Of a stretch of DNA of 64,000 nt, positions 1 to 12,365 are shown piece after piece. Made by a program: the position numbers and the translations under genes. Position 1 is the first letter of the stretch; each line of letters opens with the position of its first letter. The notes below the pieces were generated by a model. The model worked only from the letters and a program-made list of their open reading frames with translations. It ran no database searches and had not been told where the DNA came from. The stretch lies in the NCBI RefSeq assembly GCF_050624435.1, contig NC_134547.1, positions 29,684,419 through 29,748,418 of the forward strand, in the 5' to 3' direction. This stretch comes from Tenrec ecaudatus (Eukaryota > Chordata > Mammalia > Afrosoricida > Tenrecidae).

Positions 1-479
1 AATATCAAAATATGAAGTTACTATTTCTCAACATCCAAGTCTATACAATTGTGAAGGCAGTGTTTCCATCTCTTTGAACACTTCCCAAACAATTCTGCAC
101 TCTGATTTATATGTCAAACAGCAGTTTTGTTATCCATGACAAATGTGACTCAAATCACATTCCTTTCAAGCGCTGAGTTTGGGGAACAAAATGAAGTCAG
201 AAGCTGCAAGATCAGGTTGTAGATCTTGAGTTAGGATTTCCCAGTGCTACCCTTGAAACATGAGATGTATTGTTATGATGAGAGAAAATTCCTCAATGCA
301 ACTTTTGTGAGGTTTTTATTCTCACTAACGCAGTTTGCAACTTCTTAAAACTTCTCGTAATAAGCCCCATCTGTGTCCTTTGAGAAAATAATGTATCAAG
401 ATTAACCATTTGGGGTCCCCTAAACTATAACCTTCTGAGATGATTTCTCTGCCTTGAATTCAACTGGCTCAACAGATCC
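1..479. other. Intergenic DNA, nothing recognised
   Basis: This AT-rich sequence has no ORF of note and no repeat that I can name. Confidence 0.5.
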
Positions 480-602
480 TCCCTTCACAAGTCACTTTTA
501 CTGGACCTCAGTCTCAGAAACCCATTGGAGCAATTCCATTCTGTCCTAAAGGGTCGCTGTAAGTCAGCATTGATTCAATGGCAGTGAGTTTGGTTCTGGT
601 GT
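480..602 (+). repeat. AfroSINE 3' fragment
   Basis: The stretch CAGTCTCAGAAACCCATTGG followed by TAAAGGGTCGCTGTAAGTCA and TTCAATGGCAGTGAGTTTGG matches the tail half of AfroSINE. The tRNA-like head is missing. Confidence 0.75.
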
Positions 603-1014
603 GGGCCGTAAGATTTTGTCAAGTGTATTACTGAACAATTTGCCTGCAGCCATCCACTGACCACAGGGATATGCTTAAACACGTTTTTCCTGAATTAAAC
701 CTGTGCATGAACTGGAACTTCAGTAGCAGTAGTTTTTAAAATTTGTCCTTGTCTGCAACTTGCTGGTTCATCGGGTCTTTCCCGTCTTCAGTTCCCCATG
801 TGAATTTCTGATCCCGAATTTAGAATTCCTCAAGACTTAGATGGTTCCCTTGTGTTGGTGGGAAAGGGTCCAAAGAGCAGTCCATTTCATCACCATCTTC
901 CCAGAATACGGAGATGTTTCTGCATTTTGTAAAATTATTTGTGAGATGACTTCAAGGACTAGGATCAAAGTAAATTCGTTTGGAGAGGATTTAAATTTGC
1001 TTCTGCAGGGCAAA

Positions 1015-1320
1015 TTGATCAGTCTTGGAAAAAGTAAGACCAGTGTGCTCCTTAATGGCAGGATGGCAACACGTCATCTTATATAATTTGGACGTGTCTC
1101 CGAGAGAGACCAGCCACTGGAGAAGTACCTGTTTGGTAGGGTGGAGATGCAGCGAAAGAGGAAGGCCCTAAACAAGATGGAGGGACCAGTAGCAATACCT
1201 TTTGCTGCAACAATGGGTTCAAGCACAGGGACAATTGTGAGGATGGCGCAGGACCAGGCAGTTTTACTCTATTGGGCATAGGGTCAGAACTGACTTGATA
1301 GCGCCAAATAACACCGACCC
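1015..1320 (+). repeat. RTE-type LINE, 3' end
   Basis: The sequence carries the end of an afrotherian RTE element: GTGCTCCTTAATGGCAGGAT, GGACGTGTCTC, GAGAGACCAGCCACTGGAGA and AATTGTGAGGATGGCGCAGG. It closes with the tail shared with AfroSINE (GGGTCAGAACTGACTTGATA). The reading frame is broken and heavily 5' truncated. Confidence 0.8.
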
Positions 1321-1344
1321 AGGCTGTACCAGATGGAGACAATT

Positions 1345-2860
1345 CTTTTTTTTAAAAAAAAAATTCATTTTATTGGGGGCTCATACAACTCTTATCACAA
1401 TCCATGCATACATCAATCGTATAAAGTGCATTTGTACATTTGTTACCATCATCATTCTCAAAACATTTGCTCTCCACAAAAGCCCCTGGCATCAGCTAAT
1501 TTTTGCCCCTCCCTCCCCATTCCTCCCTCCCTCATGAACCCTTGATAATTTATAAATTATTTTGTCATAGATTACACTGTCCCACATCTCCCTTCACCTA
1601 CTTTTCTGTTGTCCGTCCCCCAGGGAGGAGGTTATATGTACATCTTTGTAATTGGTTCCCCTTCTCTACCCTACCCTCCCACAACCATCCCAGTATCACT
1701 ACTGTCACCATTGGTCCTAAAGGGATCATCCATCCTGGATTCCCTCTGTTTCCAATTCCTATCTGTACCAGTGTACATCCTCTGGTTGAGCCAGATTTGT
1801 AAGGTAGGGATCATGATTTGGGATCATGATAGTGGGGAGGAAGCATTTCGGAAGTAGAGGAAAGGTGTATGTTTCATCATTGCTACACTTCTCTCTGACT
1901 GGCTCGTCTCCTCCCCGCAACCATTCAGTAAGGGGATGTCCAGTTGCCTACAAATGGGCATTGGGTCCCCAGCCTGCACTCCCTCATTGACAATTATATG
2001 ATTTTTGTTCTTTGATGCCTCTGACACCTCATGATCACACAGGTTGGTGTGCTTCTTCCATGTGGGCTTTCTTGCTTCTGAGCTAGATGGCCGCTTGTTT
2101 ACCTTCAAGCCTTTAAGACCCCAAAGGTATATCTTTTGATAGCCAGGCACCATCAGCTTCCTTCACCACATTTGCTTATGCACCCATTTGTCTTCAACGA
2201 TCATATCTGGGAGGTGAGCACACAATAGGATTTTTTGTTCTTTGGTGCCTGATAACTGATCCCTTTGGCACCTTGTAATCACACAGGCTGCTGTGCTTCT
2301 TCCATGTGGGCTTTGTTGCTGCTGAGCTAGATGGCCACTTGTCTTTAAGATGCTAGATGCTGTATCTTTTGGTAGCTGGGCTCCATTAGCTTTCTTCACC
2401 ACACTTGCTTATTCACCTGCTTTGTCTTCAGCTATCATATCGGGAAGGTGAGCATCATGGAATGCCAGTTTAATAGAGCAAAGTGTTCTTGCACTGAGGG
2501 AGTACTTGAGTGGAGGCCCAATGTCCATTTGTAACCTTAATACTAAACCTATAAATGTATGCACATAAATCTACTTCCCTATCCTTATATAAAAATATAT
2601 TTACATATGTGCATGCCTTTATCCAGACCTCTATAAATGCTCTTTGCCTCCTAGCTCTTTCCTCTATTTCCCTTTACTTTCCTCCCACTATCATGCTCAG
2701 CTTTCATTTGGGTTTCAGTAATTCCTCTCGGTTACATTTCCCTACCAGGCCACAGAGACAGTTTTCAAATGGAATCCATTCCTTGAGAGTTTGGGGGACC
2801 ACTGAGGGATTCAAATCCATGTCAGTGGTTGGTATGTGCCTGACTCAGAGCTAAAACAGT
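1345..2860 (-). repeat. L1 3' UTR copy (tenrec-type)
   Basis: Read on the minus strand it ends GAGCCCCCAATAAAATGAAT and a poly(A). It contains the perfect palindrome ATAATTTATAAATTAT (1545-1560) shared by other copies here. No ORF2 coding sequence remains. The far end is gradual and its position approximate. Confidence 0.75.
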
Positions 2861-3799
2861 TTTCCTAGCGTCCTTCGGTGGGGAGCATTTGTCTTTATCT
2901 GGAAATGGAGTCCTCTGGACTCCCAGCTCTGTGGGAGAAAGAGCTCCTATTTGACCCCATCTGGGTTCCTCTGTCCATTTCCTAGCAGTGCCCAGTTATT
3001 TAAAACCATGTTCCCACTACTCTTGCCCCATTTGGGGCTCCAGTGTCAGCAGCATGGCTTCAGACATTGCATGGAGCCCAACATTGGCATCTCTGGGTAG
3101 AAATTGCTGGAAACTGCTCTGTATTTGTTTACATTCTATTTCCTAGATGTGTCATTTCCCTCCCCACAGATCTCACAGGTTTTCCACATTGTTGATAAGC
3201 TAAGAAAGTGGGTGCAATCACAAACAACTGTCTGGGTGCAATCACTTTGGAAAGTAATTTCATAATATCTTTATAACAGTCATACCCACAACAAAGAAAA
3301 ACAAAACTGAGGATTTTTATTGCTAGGTCTATGCTCGTTACACACGCATGCCCCAGTTTAAGCCTTACTTGTCACTTCCCTCTGTGCACCTGGCAGCTGC
3401 CGGGAGCCCCTCCCAGGCCCTCGCAGGTAGCTCGGGTTCTCCTCTAGGGCCTTCTCTGCAGCCTCCACGCCCTCTCTGCATTTCTAAACTCTACTTAGAA
3501 TCTCTGCCAGGGTCCATTGTCCTGTTTTCTTCACACTCCTAAAGCGGCTTGATGTGAAAATGGAGAATGATATCACCTTTCCTCTTCACTTGTACTGTGA
3601 ACATCTGCCCAGGTCACTGGCCGTCACCTCTGCAGTCTTCCAGTGTCAAGGTGCTCCAAATGTTGTCCCCTCTCCGTTCCTAAGGTCCTCTCACTCTGTC
3701 ACTATATTTTCAGGGCAAGTGGCACAAATCTATACCTCTGTGGGATACAGAAAGATTTCTCCCAAGTTGTCTCCCCCAACTATATGCCAAACCTAGCTG
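2861..3799. other. Intergenic DNA, nothing recognised
   Basis: Two open frames of 64 and 80 codons (3348-3542 and 3554-3796) show no family resemblance. I see no repeat that I can name. Confidence 0.45.
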
Positions 3800-4440
3800 C
3801 TTGCTAAATGACTATACACTTCCAGGTCAACGAAAGCAGGTCAGAGGCTATTCTCCCTGGGGTTGTCAGCCATCTAGAGCAATCAGACTGTATAGTCTGT
3901 CCCACCCTAAGTAGGGCCCACTCCCTTCTGATAAAGATAGTAGATTGTTTCCCTGAAGGAGAGCCCAGGGAGGTCAAGCCCACTTGAGGATGACCAAGGC
4001 TAGGCCGCCATATTGAGTCTAGGGCTCGCCCTTCTTGACACATGTATAGCTAGTCCCTCCCCTTCCTATTATGTGTATACCCCTAGCTCATCCCCTTCCT
4101 GTCACGATACTGTAGATCCCCTTCCTGTGACATGTATACCTATTGTACAACCCCTTCCTGGGACGTGTGGTTACCTGTAATCACACCCGTAAGTGTATAT
4201 GGGGTTTGGCCAGAAACAGAGACTCCTCCTGCCCTCTTGCCTCACGTTGTGCGTGGGTCTGGCTGGTGAGACCATGGCCGCCCAGGAGGTGAGCAAGCTA
4301 CCATGAAATGTGTCTTACTCTTTCATTTTACTCTCGCCTATCTCTCTTATTCTGTATGATTTTCCTGTAATCTTTATATCTTAGCTGTACAATTGTGTCT
4401 GCTGGCCTGTGATTTTTTTTAGGGGCTGGCTCCCCTGACA
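3800..4440 (+). repeat. Probable solo LTR with internal tandem repeats
   Basis: The block CCCCTTCCT...TGTATAC recurs about four times between 4050 and 4165, like an LTR enhancer array. A promoter/leader-like run follows, then a C/T-rich segment (CTTACTCTTTCATTTTACTC) and ..GGGGCTGGCTCCCCTGACA. No flanking duplication or internal retroviral sequence was identified. The boundaries are approximate. Confidence 0.45.
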
Positions 4441-5130
4441 CCCTTCAATGATTCCACAATAACTTTGGTGGGAATTGCAGGAGCTGTCTGCAGCTAGGAG
4501 GGTCTAGCTGCTACAGAATGGATACACACTGCCTCCTGGATCCTAACACCAGCCACTCACCCGAGTATTCCTGGCTGGCTCCTTGAGTAGCCCTGCCTCC
4601 CTCTGCCCAGGGATTGGCAATGCAGAGCTACCTTTGAGGCTATGCTGGCCAGACCTGGCCTCTGCCCTGAACTGTTAAGTGTAGTTGCCACCAACTGCCA
4701 CCCACTGACCGCTTGGCACAGGTAGCCTGCCTTGCCCAGGAGGAGCATCAAGGAACAGTAAAGGGCTGCACAGGCACCAGGCAGCTGCTTCCCTGGGCCC
4801 AACCTGTGGTCCCACTTCTTCCTTGGCCCCGACAGCCCACTTGCAGGACACAAGTTGCCACTGCCTTGGCCTCAGGCCCCTGTGGGCACCCAGAACCTGC
4901 CAGACAGGGTCCCATTCCTGCTGGCTCCACTCCAGCTCTTCATTCCTCTTTGCTCAGCCCTGGGGGCTGGGGAGGTCACACCCCTTTCCTTCATGGGGAT
5001 TGAAATATCTTGCAATTTAAGCATCCTGTCTCCATGCACATGGAGTTGATGGTCAGGGACATGCCAGACATGTATTGTTATCATGCAAAACAATGGGGGA
5101 AAATGGTTTACTATTGTCGTTAACAATAAA
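4441..5130. other. Intergenic DNA, G+C-rich, nothing recognised
   Basis: Overlapping open frames on both strands between 4557 and 5126 reflect high G+C rather than a gene. It may belong to the same retroviral insertion as the LTR-like segments on either side, but I cannot show this. Confidence 0.35.
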
Positions 5131-5733
5131 TGTCAGCTAAGGAAGGTCAATACATGAGTAGGTGTGCTACGGAGGTGTTATATCTTATCCAGGTTATTGT
5201 CATGCCAATGACAGTCTTGAGCATTCTGGGAGGCAAGACGGATAGATGTGAGTCTTGGAGGACTTGTGGACAGCAAGTCCTTGTTGCGTGGGCTAGCTCT
5301 GGAGAACCAGCTGGTCATCTTTCAGAAAGGCAGTTGTCAGCACGCTGACTCCGCATTGCTAGCTCACGGCTTTGGTTTATGGGACAAAAATCTGATCCTC
5401 CTGCAGACAATGGCCTACCTCTCCTCCTGGCATCTGTCCATTCTGCTCTTGATTGTGAAATAAAGCCAGACGTCAGCCATCTTGCTCTTCTGCCACAGAT
5501 CAGTATTCAACCCGATGCTTCCTGCAATGTCTGTTCTCAGCTTTTATATCAAAAAGCAAATATCAGATACTTTTTTGAGATGTGTGCTCTGTAATTAAAT
5601 AGTCACTTGGAAAGTGCCTGTGGGGGAAATGTCAATGGTCCACCAGACAGTGTAATAAAGCTCATGCAATAAATCAGCCGCTTTGACTGTCGCTCTGATT
5701 TCTGTCTTGGTGAACACAGGAGTCATTTCAACA
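5131..5733 (+). repeat. Probable LTR (TGT...ACA)
   Basis: The segment begins TGTCAGCTAAGGAAGG and ends TTTCAACA. Two closely spaced AATAAA signals (5654-5674) are followed by a C/T-rich U5-like stretch (GTCGCTCTGATTTCTGTCTT). This is the layout of a retroviral LTR. No matching flanking duplication was seen. Confidence 0.45.
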
Positions 5734-5839
5734 GCGACTCAGTTGAGTTCCGGCATGCCTGGTCCTAGAGGCACTGTTGGAACGTTAGTCTTGTGGCTCT
5801 TAAAAATAACTGCCTGCATCGCCACTCACAGCCCTGGTC

Positions 5840-6198
5840 CTGAAGGGGTCCTCCGCCCTGGTGGGAGGGTGGAGGGAGGGCAGGTGGGAGAGGGGGAATA
5901 TATTACAAGGATCCACATGTGACCTCCTCCCTGCGAGACGGACAACAGACAAGGGGGTGAAGGGAGACGCCGGACAGGGCAAGATATGATGAAATAATAA
6001 TTTATAAATTATCAAAGGCTCATGAGGGAGGGGCAGTGGGGAGGGGAAAAAAAGAGGACCTGATGCCAAGGGCTTAAGTGGAGAGCAAATGCTTTGAAAA
6101 TGATGAGGGCAATGAATGTACAAATGTGCTTTACACAATTGATGTATGTATGGATTGTGATAAGAGTTGTATGAACCCCTAATAAAATGTTTTAAAAA
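5840..6198 (+). repeat. L1 3' UTR end (tenrec-type)
   Basis: The end matches the other copies: ATAATTTATAAATTAT (5997-6012), then ATTGATGTATGTATGGATTG, then GAACCCCTAATAAAATG and an A-run. It is 5' truncated. Confidence 0.85.
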
Positions 6199-6204
6199 AA
6201 TGCC

Positions 6205-8100
6205 TGCAGGGCCGGTCCCATTCCCAGCCACTTGGACCCCCTCCCCAGAAGAATGCACTACAGAAGAAAGCACTGAAGCTGCAGCTCAGGGAGAGGGGCA
6301 TGTCTGTTCAGAGTACACAGGAGCAAATGAACGGGGAGGTAGAGAGAAAGAGAGACTGGAACACACCCTGGCTCACAAAGCCCCAAGGACGATATTCCTG
6401 CTCAGAGCAGCCAATGCACAAAGAGGACCCATCTCTAACTTAACCACAGTACTACAGTGGACAACACGGGAGACACAGAGTGGGAAAAGTGCCCAAACTG
6501 ACCCCACCACACCAGGGCAAAACACAAAGGGCATACAACAAAGCAGCAAGGGGAGCAAAGCAACGAAGACCCCGAGGAATCCCAAAAACAGACTTTGGGG
6601 ACAGTGTGGCACACCATCAAACTTGACTGGGAAACATGCATAAATGTCAACAGACCTGAAAGTATTTATATGCTTTTATTTTGTTGTTGTTTTGATGTTT
6701 GTTATTTTTTTCGCATATCTATTTTGATAAGATAGGCAGGATAGACAACCTGAGGAGAAAATAACAGGACCGACTGTTCCGGGGGACATGGGAGAGGGAG
6801 ACGGGGGAAAGGAAAAGGGAAGTCAACAAACCCAGGGACAAGGGAGCAAGTGATCTAAACTTGATGGGAAGGAGGACGCAGGATGCCTGGTGGGGCTTGA
6901 TCAAGTGCAATGTAGTCAAGAGGAATTAGAGGCCAAACATGATGGTGGGACCAGAGGATAGTAAAAGGAAATAGAGGAAAGAACTAGGAGGCACGGGACA
7001 TTTATAGAAGTCTAAATACAGGCATGTACATATGTTAAGTATTAAGGTAGCAGAGAGACATTGGGCCTCTACTCAAGTACTCCCTCAATGCAAGAACACT
7101 TTGTTCCAATAACCTGGCATTCTGTGATGCTCACCTTCCTAACATGATCACTGAAGACAAAATGGGTGCATAAGCAAATGTGGTGAAAAAAGCTGATGGT
7201 TCCCATCTATCAAAAGATATCGTATCTGGGGTTTTAAAGACTTGAGGATAAATAAGTGGCCATCTAACTGAGAAGCAAAAAGTCCACATGGGGCTACCTA
7301 CACACCCTCACTCCAAACACTAACAACCTCACCCCACACATTAACACCAAACGAGGGGGGAGGGAGGGGAAGCCCACATGGAAGAAACACACCAGTTGGT
7401 GTGATTATGAGGTATCAATGGGATCAAGGTACCAGGCATCAGACTCAAAACAATCATATCAATGTGAACATGAGGGAGGGCAGGATGGAGACCCAAAGCC
7501 CATCTGTAGACAATTGGACATCCCTTCACAAAAGAGTCAACAAGGAAGAAACTAGCCAATCAGGATGCAGTATAGCACCAATTAAACATACAACTTTCCT
7601 CTAGTTCTTTAATGCTTCCTCACCTGATCATGATCCCAATTCTACCTTACAAATCCAGTTAGACCAGAGCATGTACACTGGTATAGATAAGAGCACAAAA
7701 CACAGGGAATCCAAGACAGATAAACCCATCAGAGCCAATAATGAAAGTAGTGATACCAGGAGGGTTATTGAAAGGTGTGGGGAGAAGGGGAACCGATCAC
7801 AATGATCGATGTATTAAACCCCACCCCCACACTCACATCAGGGGATGAACAACAGAAAAGTGGGTGAAGGGAGACAGTGGTCAGTGTGAGACATGGAAAA
7901 AATAATAATTTATAAATTATGAAGAGTTCGGGGAGGGAGGGGAAAAAAAGAGGACCTGATGCAAAGGGCTTAAGTGGAGAGCAAATGCTTTGAGAATGAT
8001 TGGGGCAGGGAATGTACGGATGTGCTTCATACAATTGATGTACGTATATGTATGGATTGTGGTAAGAGTTGTATGAGCCCCTAATAAAATGTAAAAAAAA
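6205..8100 (+). repeat. Long L1 3' UTR copy (tenrec-type)
   Basis: Nearly 1.9 kb of non-coding sequence ends GAGCCCCTAATAAAATG plus poly(A), with the palindrome at 7905-7920. Its middle aligns with the copies at 1345-2860 and 54780-56579. Open frames inside it (for example 6167-6643) are not conserved between copies. No reverse transcriptase sequence is attached. Confidence 0.8.
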
Positions 8101-8103
8101 AAA

Positions 8104-8292
8104 TCATCAAGAGTTCATGAGGGAGTATGGGAAAGGAAGGGAAAAATAAGAAGCTGATACCAAGTAGAAAGAAAGTGTTTCAAAAATGATGCTGGCAACA
8201 TAATGTACAAATGTGCTTGACACAAGGGATGGATGGATGGATTGTGTAAGAGCCTCAAATAAAATGATTACTAAATAAAATAACTAAAAAAA
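8104..8292 (+). repeat. Short L1 3' end
   Basis: A diverged copy of the same terminus (TCATCAAGAGTTCATGAGGG ... CTCAAATAAAATGATTA), directly behind the longer copy. Confidence 0.7.
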
Positions 8293-8451
8293 TCACAAAG
8301 GGAGAAACAGCAAACTCAATTTTAATCTTTGGAGACATGGATGGATGGATCCACAAGAACTAAAAGGTTTGGACGATGACAAAGTGGCAACAAAGTGGCC
8401 ACGTGCAATCACATTCTTCTCCAGTACAGATGGGACCTTCGCTCAGATATA

Positions 8452-8485
<34 letters not shown>

Positions 8486-9274
8486 CACAAAGCAACACCT
8501 TCCTTCCTCTTCATCCCCACCCCTTTCTAGAAATGTGGCCTGCAACCACTACATTGATTTCACAACCCATTCCTTTTGCTGCATTTTGAAAATCAACCTT
8601 ATAAACATTTAAATACCAAATTAACAGAAAAGAATTATGAATTGAATGTGATACTGCCTCAGAAAGGAAGGGCAGAGGGAAACAAACAGTTCATCTGCCA
8701 ACAGTCTGGTGTCACATAACCAGCCGACCGTACATACAGTTCACTTACATCCCAAATCTCACTGTCCTACCCTGTGTTGCTAGGCGGCACCTGCCAGTCC
8801 CTAGCAGCTGGGACCTTGCCGTGGGGCTCCTTGACTTGGAAGTCTATCGGTCTCTCCAACCATGTCTGCCTGGCATTTCAAGAACCATGCACACTGGTTT
8901 CCTACACCCTGCTACCAACAAGAGGGGCTACCACCATCTTCCTGAATTACTAAGGTTTAAGAATAGAATTGAGAAAGTAGAAACTATTTCAAAGGTCAAA
9001 ACACAAAGCATTGCTCTCTCCCAGGGTAAATTTGGCCGATAGCAGCCTTCTCTTCAGAAACAGAAAAGATATCCTTGAGGTGGAAAGGAAACTAGTAAAG
9101 CAGCATTTAAAGCAACATTCCTGTGATGAGCTCCACCCCCACGTTAACAAGCACAATCAAGACTTCGCCACATCCGCCACCGCCCATGACTCTTCATCTG
9201 TCTGTACTGCGTGCTCTTCCATAATCTGGCTTCTTGGTTTCCAACTTTCACGAACATGAAAGACACTTCTCATT
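8293..9274. other. Intergenic DNA downstream of DPY19L3
   Basis: Apart from the CA repeat at 8454-8483 I recognise nothing here. Reading from the gene, this is the first sequence past the proposed poly(A) site. Confidence 0.5.
8454..8483. repeat. (AC)15 microsatellite
   Basis: An uninterrupted run of AC dinucleotides. Confidence 0.97.
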
Positions 9275-9291
9275 TTATGATTTAAAAGAGT

Positions 9292-9308
9292 TTTATTTAG
9301 CATTTAAT
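9292..9308 (-). terminator. Candidate poly(A) signals of DPY19L3
   Basis: Read on the minus strand, ATTAAA (9308-9303) is followed by AATAAA (9297-9292). Beyond lie A-rich sequence and a GT/T-rich stretch (GTGTCTTTCATGTTCGTG), the usual downstream element. Cleavage would fall around 9265-9282. Confidence 0.6.
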
Positions 9309-10320
9309 CTCCATAGATCTTGGTACAACAGATTATAACAGCTCTCTGTAAGATTTCCTCTACAGAAAGTTAAAAACAAAATCGATTGCCCAAGAAAGGA
9401 AACCACTCTCTTAAAGCCTTTTAAACGAACAGACAAGCACTCTCCTGCAGGCCCAAAGGGTGGCACGTATACAGCATTTGCAAGCAGATCCAATGAGACA
9501 CATGATTTACGGACATCCTTATATCTTCCTATGAGGTTGCCGGGAGTCGGAACTGAACCCCAAAACACATTAATTCAAAGGTTTCAATTCCATTTTAAAA
9601 ACAGTACTTCTATGTTAACTCAGGTAGGTTTTGGCCAAAGTGGGGCTAAAATTCCCACATCTCAAATTAACTGCAAAATGCAGCTGCAGACCCAATATCT
9701 ACATATGCCTTTGCTACCAGCAGCACCCTCACCAAACACAAATACACGCCCCCCCTCAAAAAACAGTTTTGACCTCACAAAGGTCGGGGTCAACCCTCTG
9801 TAAATGGACAGCAAGTGGCCTAGAGGACACTGAGTCATATTCCCGCAAATCTCCTGGAAATGAATCCCGCCCTTTCTCAGTGCCTGATCTGGTGGGATTA
9901 GCCACTGTGACCAGTATCAGTAGTGGGTCAAGTGTGCAGTGAGGGTCCAAGTAAGGAATTGAAACTTAAAATACATAGCTCTACCTTCACTTCTAGTCAC
10001 TTGATGTAAAGCCAATCGTTTCCTCTCCATAAGGGTCCATGCGGGAGTGGCTGTGGCACTGCTTCTGACATGAGTCACACAGGATGTTTGGGAACCAGCC
10101 CTCTGAGTTTAGAAACTTACAAAGTGGAATGAGTCCTTCAACCTCTGAAGCCGTTTCAGTTCACAACTTTGCTTGATTTTCTTCACTGTTTTAAAACTTG
10201 CCCAACCACACCTAATTGGAAGTAATTGATTACCAAATATATTGTTATCCAATCTTACCAAAGTATTCAACTGGATTTTCATTTAAATAAGACTTTCCAC
10301 ACCCATTTTCCTCCCCCCAA

Positions 10321-10520
10321 AGCCCACACTGCTGGTGAGGTGATCCTGACTCACAGCGACCCTAGAGGACAGAGTAGAGCTGCTCCCGTGGGTTTCTGAG
10401 ACTGGAACTTTTTACGGGAGTAGAAAGCCTCCTCTTTTTTCCTATAGAGCGGCTGGTGGTTTTGAATCACTGACCTTGTAGTTAGCAAGACAACTCGTAA
10501 CCACTACCAGGGCTCCCAGA
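10321..10520 (-). repeat. AfroSINE inside the 3' UTR
   Basis: Read on the minus strand it begins GGGAGCCCTGGTAGTGGTTA and runs through the tRNA-like head (AAGGTCAGTGATTCAAAACC) to CTCTAGGGTCGCTGTGAGTC. It lies in the same direction as the gene, so the mature DPY19L3 mRNA would carry a sense SINE. Confidence 0.88.
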
Positions 10521-12342
10521 TCCCTTGGTTTATGCAAATCTGTACTTCACTTGTGTGCTTGCAATGTTCAGTACGACAATCACTGAGCACGTTGGTGTTG
10601 GCACATGGCTCAACCACAGGTGAGGGCGCAAGAGCACCTGAGGAGGGCAGGGTGTGGGCTCCCAGCTCTGCAGGGAGCTGTGACCAGCAGGAAGGAGCAC
10701 TCCCAGTCTTCTGCTGAGTTCAGCAGAGGAGAGCTCGTCGCTGTCTTCAGAGGTTCTGACAGCTAAATCTGAGCGAAGTCAAGTGGCTTTGCTAACCACC
10801 AAACCTAGAGCCTTAATTTGCAGCAATTGCCAAATGTGAGCATAGTTGCAAAGGCGAGCGTGCACGAAATGCAAGCTGACACTCTCTTGGTACAGGGACT
10901 GGAAACCGGGCCGGGCCTCCGATGGTTTCTCATGGATTCTGTGCCTGCCCACAGCAGGGCCCTCAGAGACGGCCACGGAGCACTCAGCCTCTCACGGGTT
11001 TCCTGAGCGAGCGAGTGAGAGAGCTGGTCATCAGGAAATCAGAGCTTGGACTGTACGTGTTCACAGTGTCTTGGAAAGAGGATATGAATTTTGTCTTACA
11101 AGATTTTTGGCACTTTATATCTTTTTCACTAAAGACTACATGCTTTGGAGACAATGGCACCCAAACCACTGGGTGGGAGGGTGGGGGTGGGGGTGGCATC
11201 ACTGAATGACCACAATAAAAGAGAAAAAAAATCTCCGTATGTCATCACAAAATTTAAGTACATTTCCATGTGATCAAGACTTCAAATACCCGAAGTGCTT
11301 AGGCTGACACACCCAGGAATATGCAAACCACAGTTCAAAATATCTGGAAGGTAACAGAGAATTTTAAAACGCAGCCGCACTGGTGGACACACCTTACATG
11401 TGCTGTGTCAACTAGAGAAAGGCACTCGGAGCGTGCTCGGACCCATGCTGTCAGCTGCAACAGGCAGGCATCGTTACAGGTTTACTCAGAGTTGCTAGAC
11501 GGATTACATGCCTTATTTCTGTGTCATCCAAACCTGCAGTGGCCGCCCATCTGCTTAAGGAATATAAGAAAAATGTAACTCAGGTGTTTCGGCTGCATAA
11601 TTTCATAATGCAGCTACTGTCGATTTCCTATTTAAACACATTTTGAGAGAAGCCAAATATGCTTGTGTTCAAAATGACCGCGTAGAAAACGTTTTGACAG
11701 CTGCTTAGGAAGTAGTAACTGGATAGAAAACGATCTGCACGTGTTACCTGGCTTCACTCAACGGCAAGGAGAAGCATTTGCATCTGGCAAGATCAAGGGC
11801 GGAAGTTCATCACACTTGCCATCGTGACTTAAGTCAATGCATGATATGGTTTTATCAGCAACTTCTACACGCCCCCATCATGAAAATTTAATTAGAAAAG
11901 CAATCATCAGAACTTTGGGGGCAGGTACCCTCCATCTGCTCAGAGTTTCTTCGTAGGCAGGACTTGGAGGCACTTTTGAGTCAGGAAAAGAGTCGCACTA
12001 GCAGGACCTCACAGTAGACTGGAGACACAAAGCCCACCTGGTATGAAAATGCTGTCTGCTAAAAATACCGCAGCAGCAAATTAGGCAAGCCCCCACGTTT
12101 TAAAAATATTCAGACTTTGCAAGGTTGTAGGCTGTAAAAAAATACAAAGGCTAAAAACACAAACAGTTTACAAAAGTTTGCAAACTCAGTCCATTTAAAT
12201 GAGTAAGAAGTAAAGCAAAGCTCTCTTGTATGAAGGCGGGGTTCAATAGTTACCAACAGGTTTTAAAGTCAGAACACAAGTTCTACTGGCTACAGACAAT
12301 ATGGATCTAGAACACCTGTTAGCAATACTTTTCAGCATTAAA

Positions 12343-12365
12343 ACACACACACACACACACACACA
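12343..12365. repeat. (AC)n microsatellite in the 3' UTR
   Basis: The sequence is an uninterrupted AC run on the plus strand, so the mRNA would contain a GU repeat here. Confidence 0.95.

Noticed and set aside
6167..6643. 158-codon open frame
   Set aside because: Inside L1 3' UTR sequence; not preserved in the other copies.
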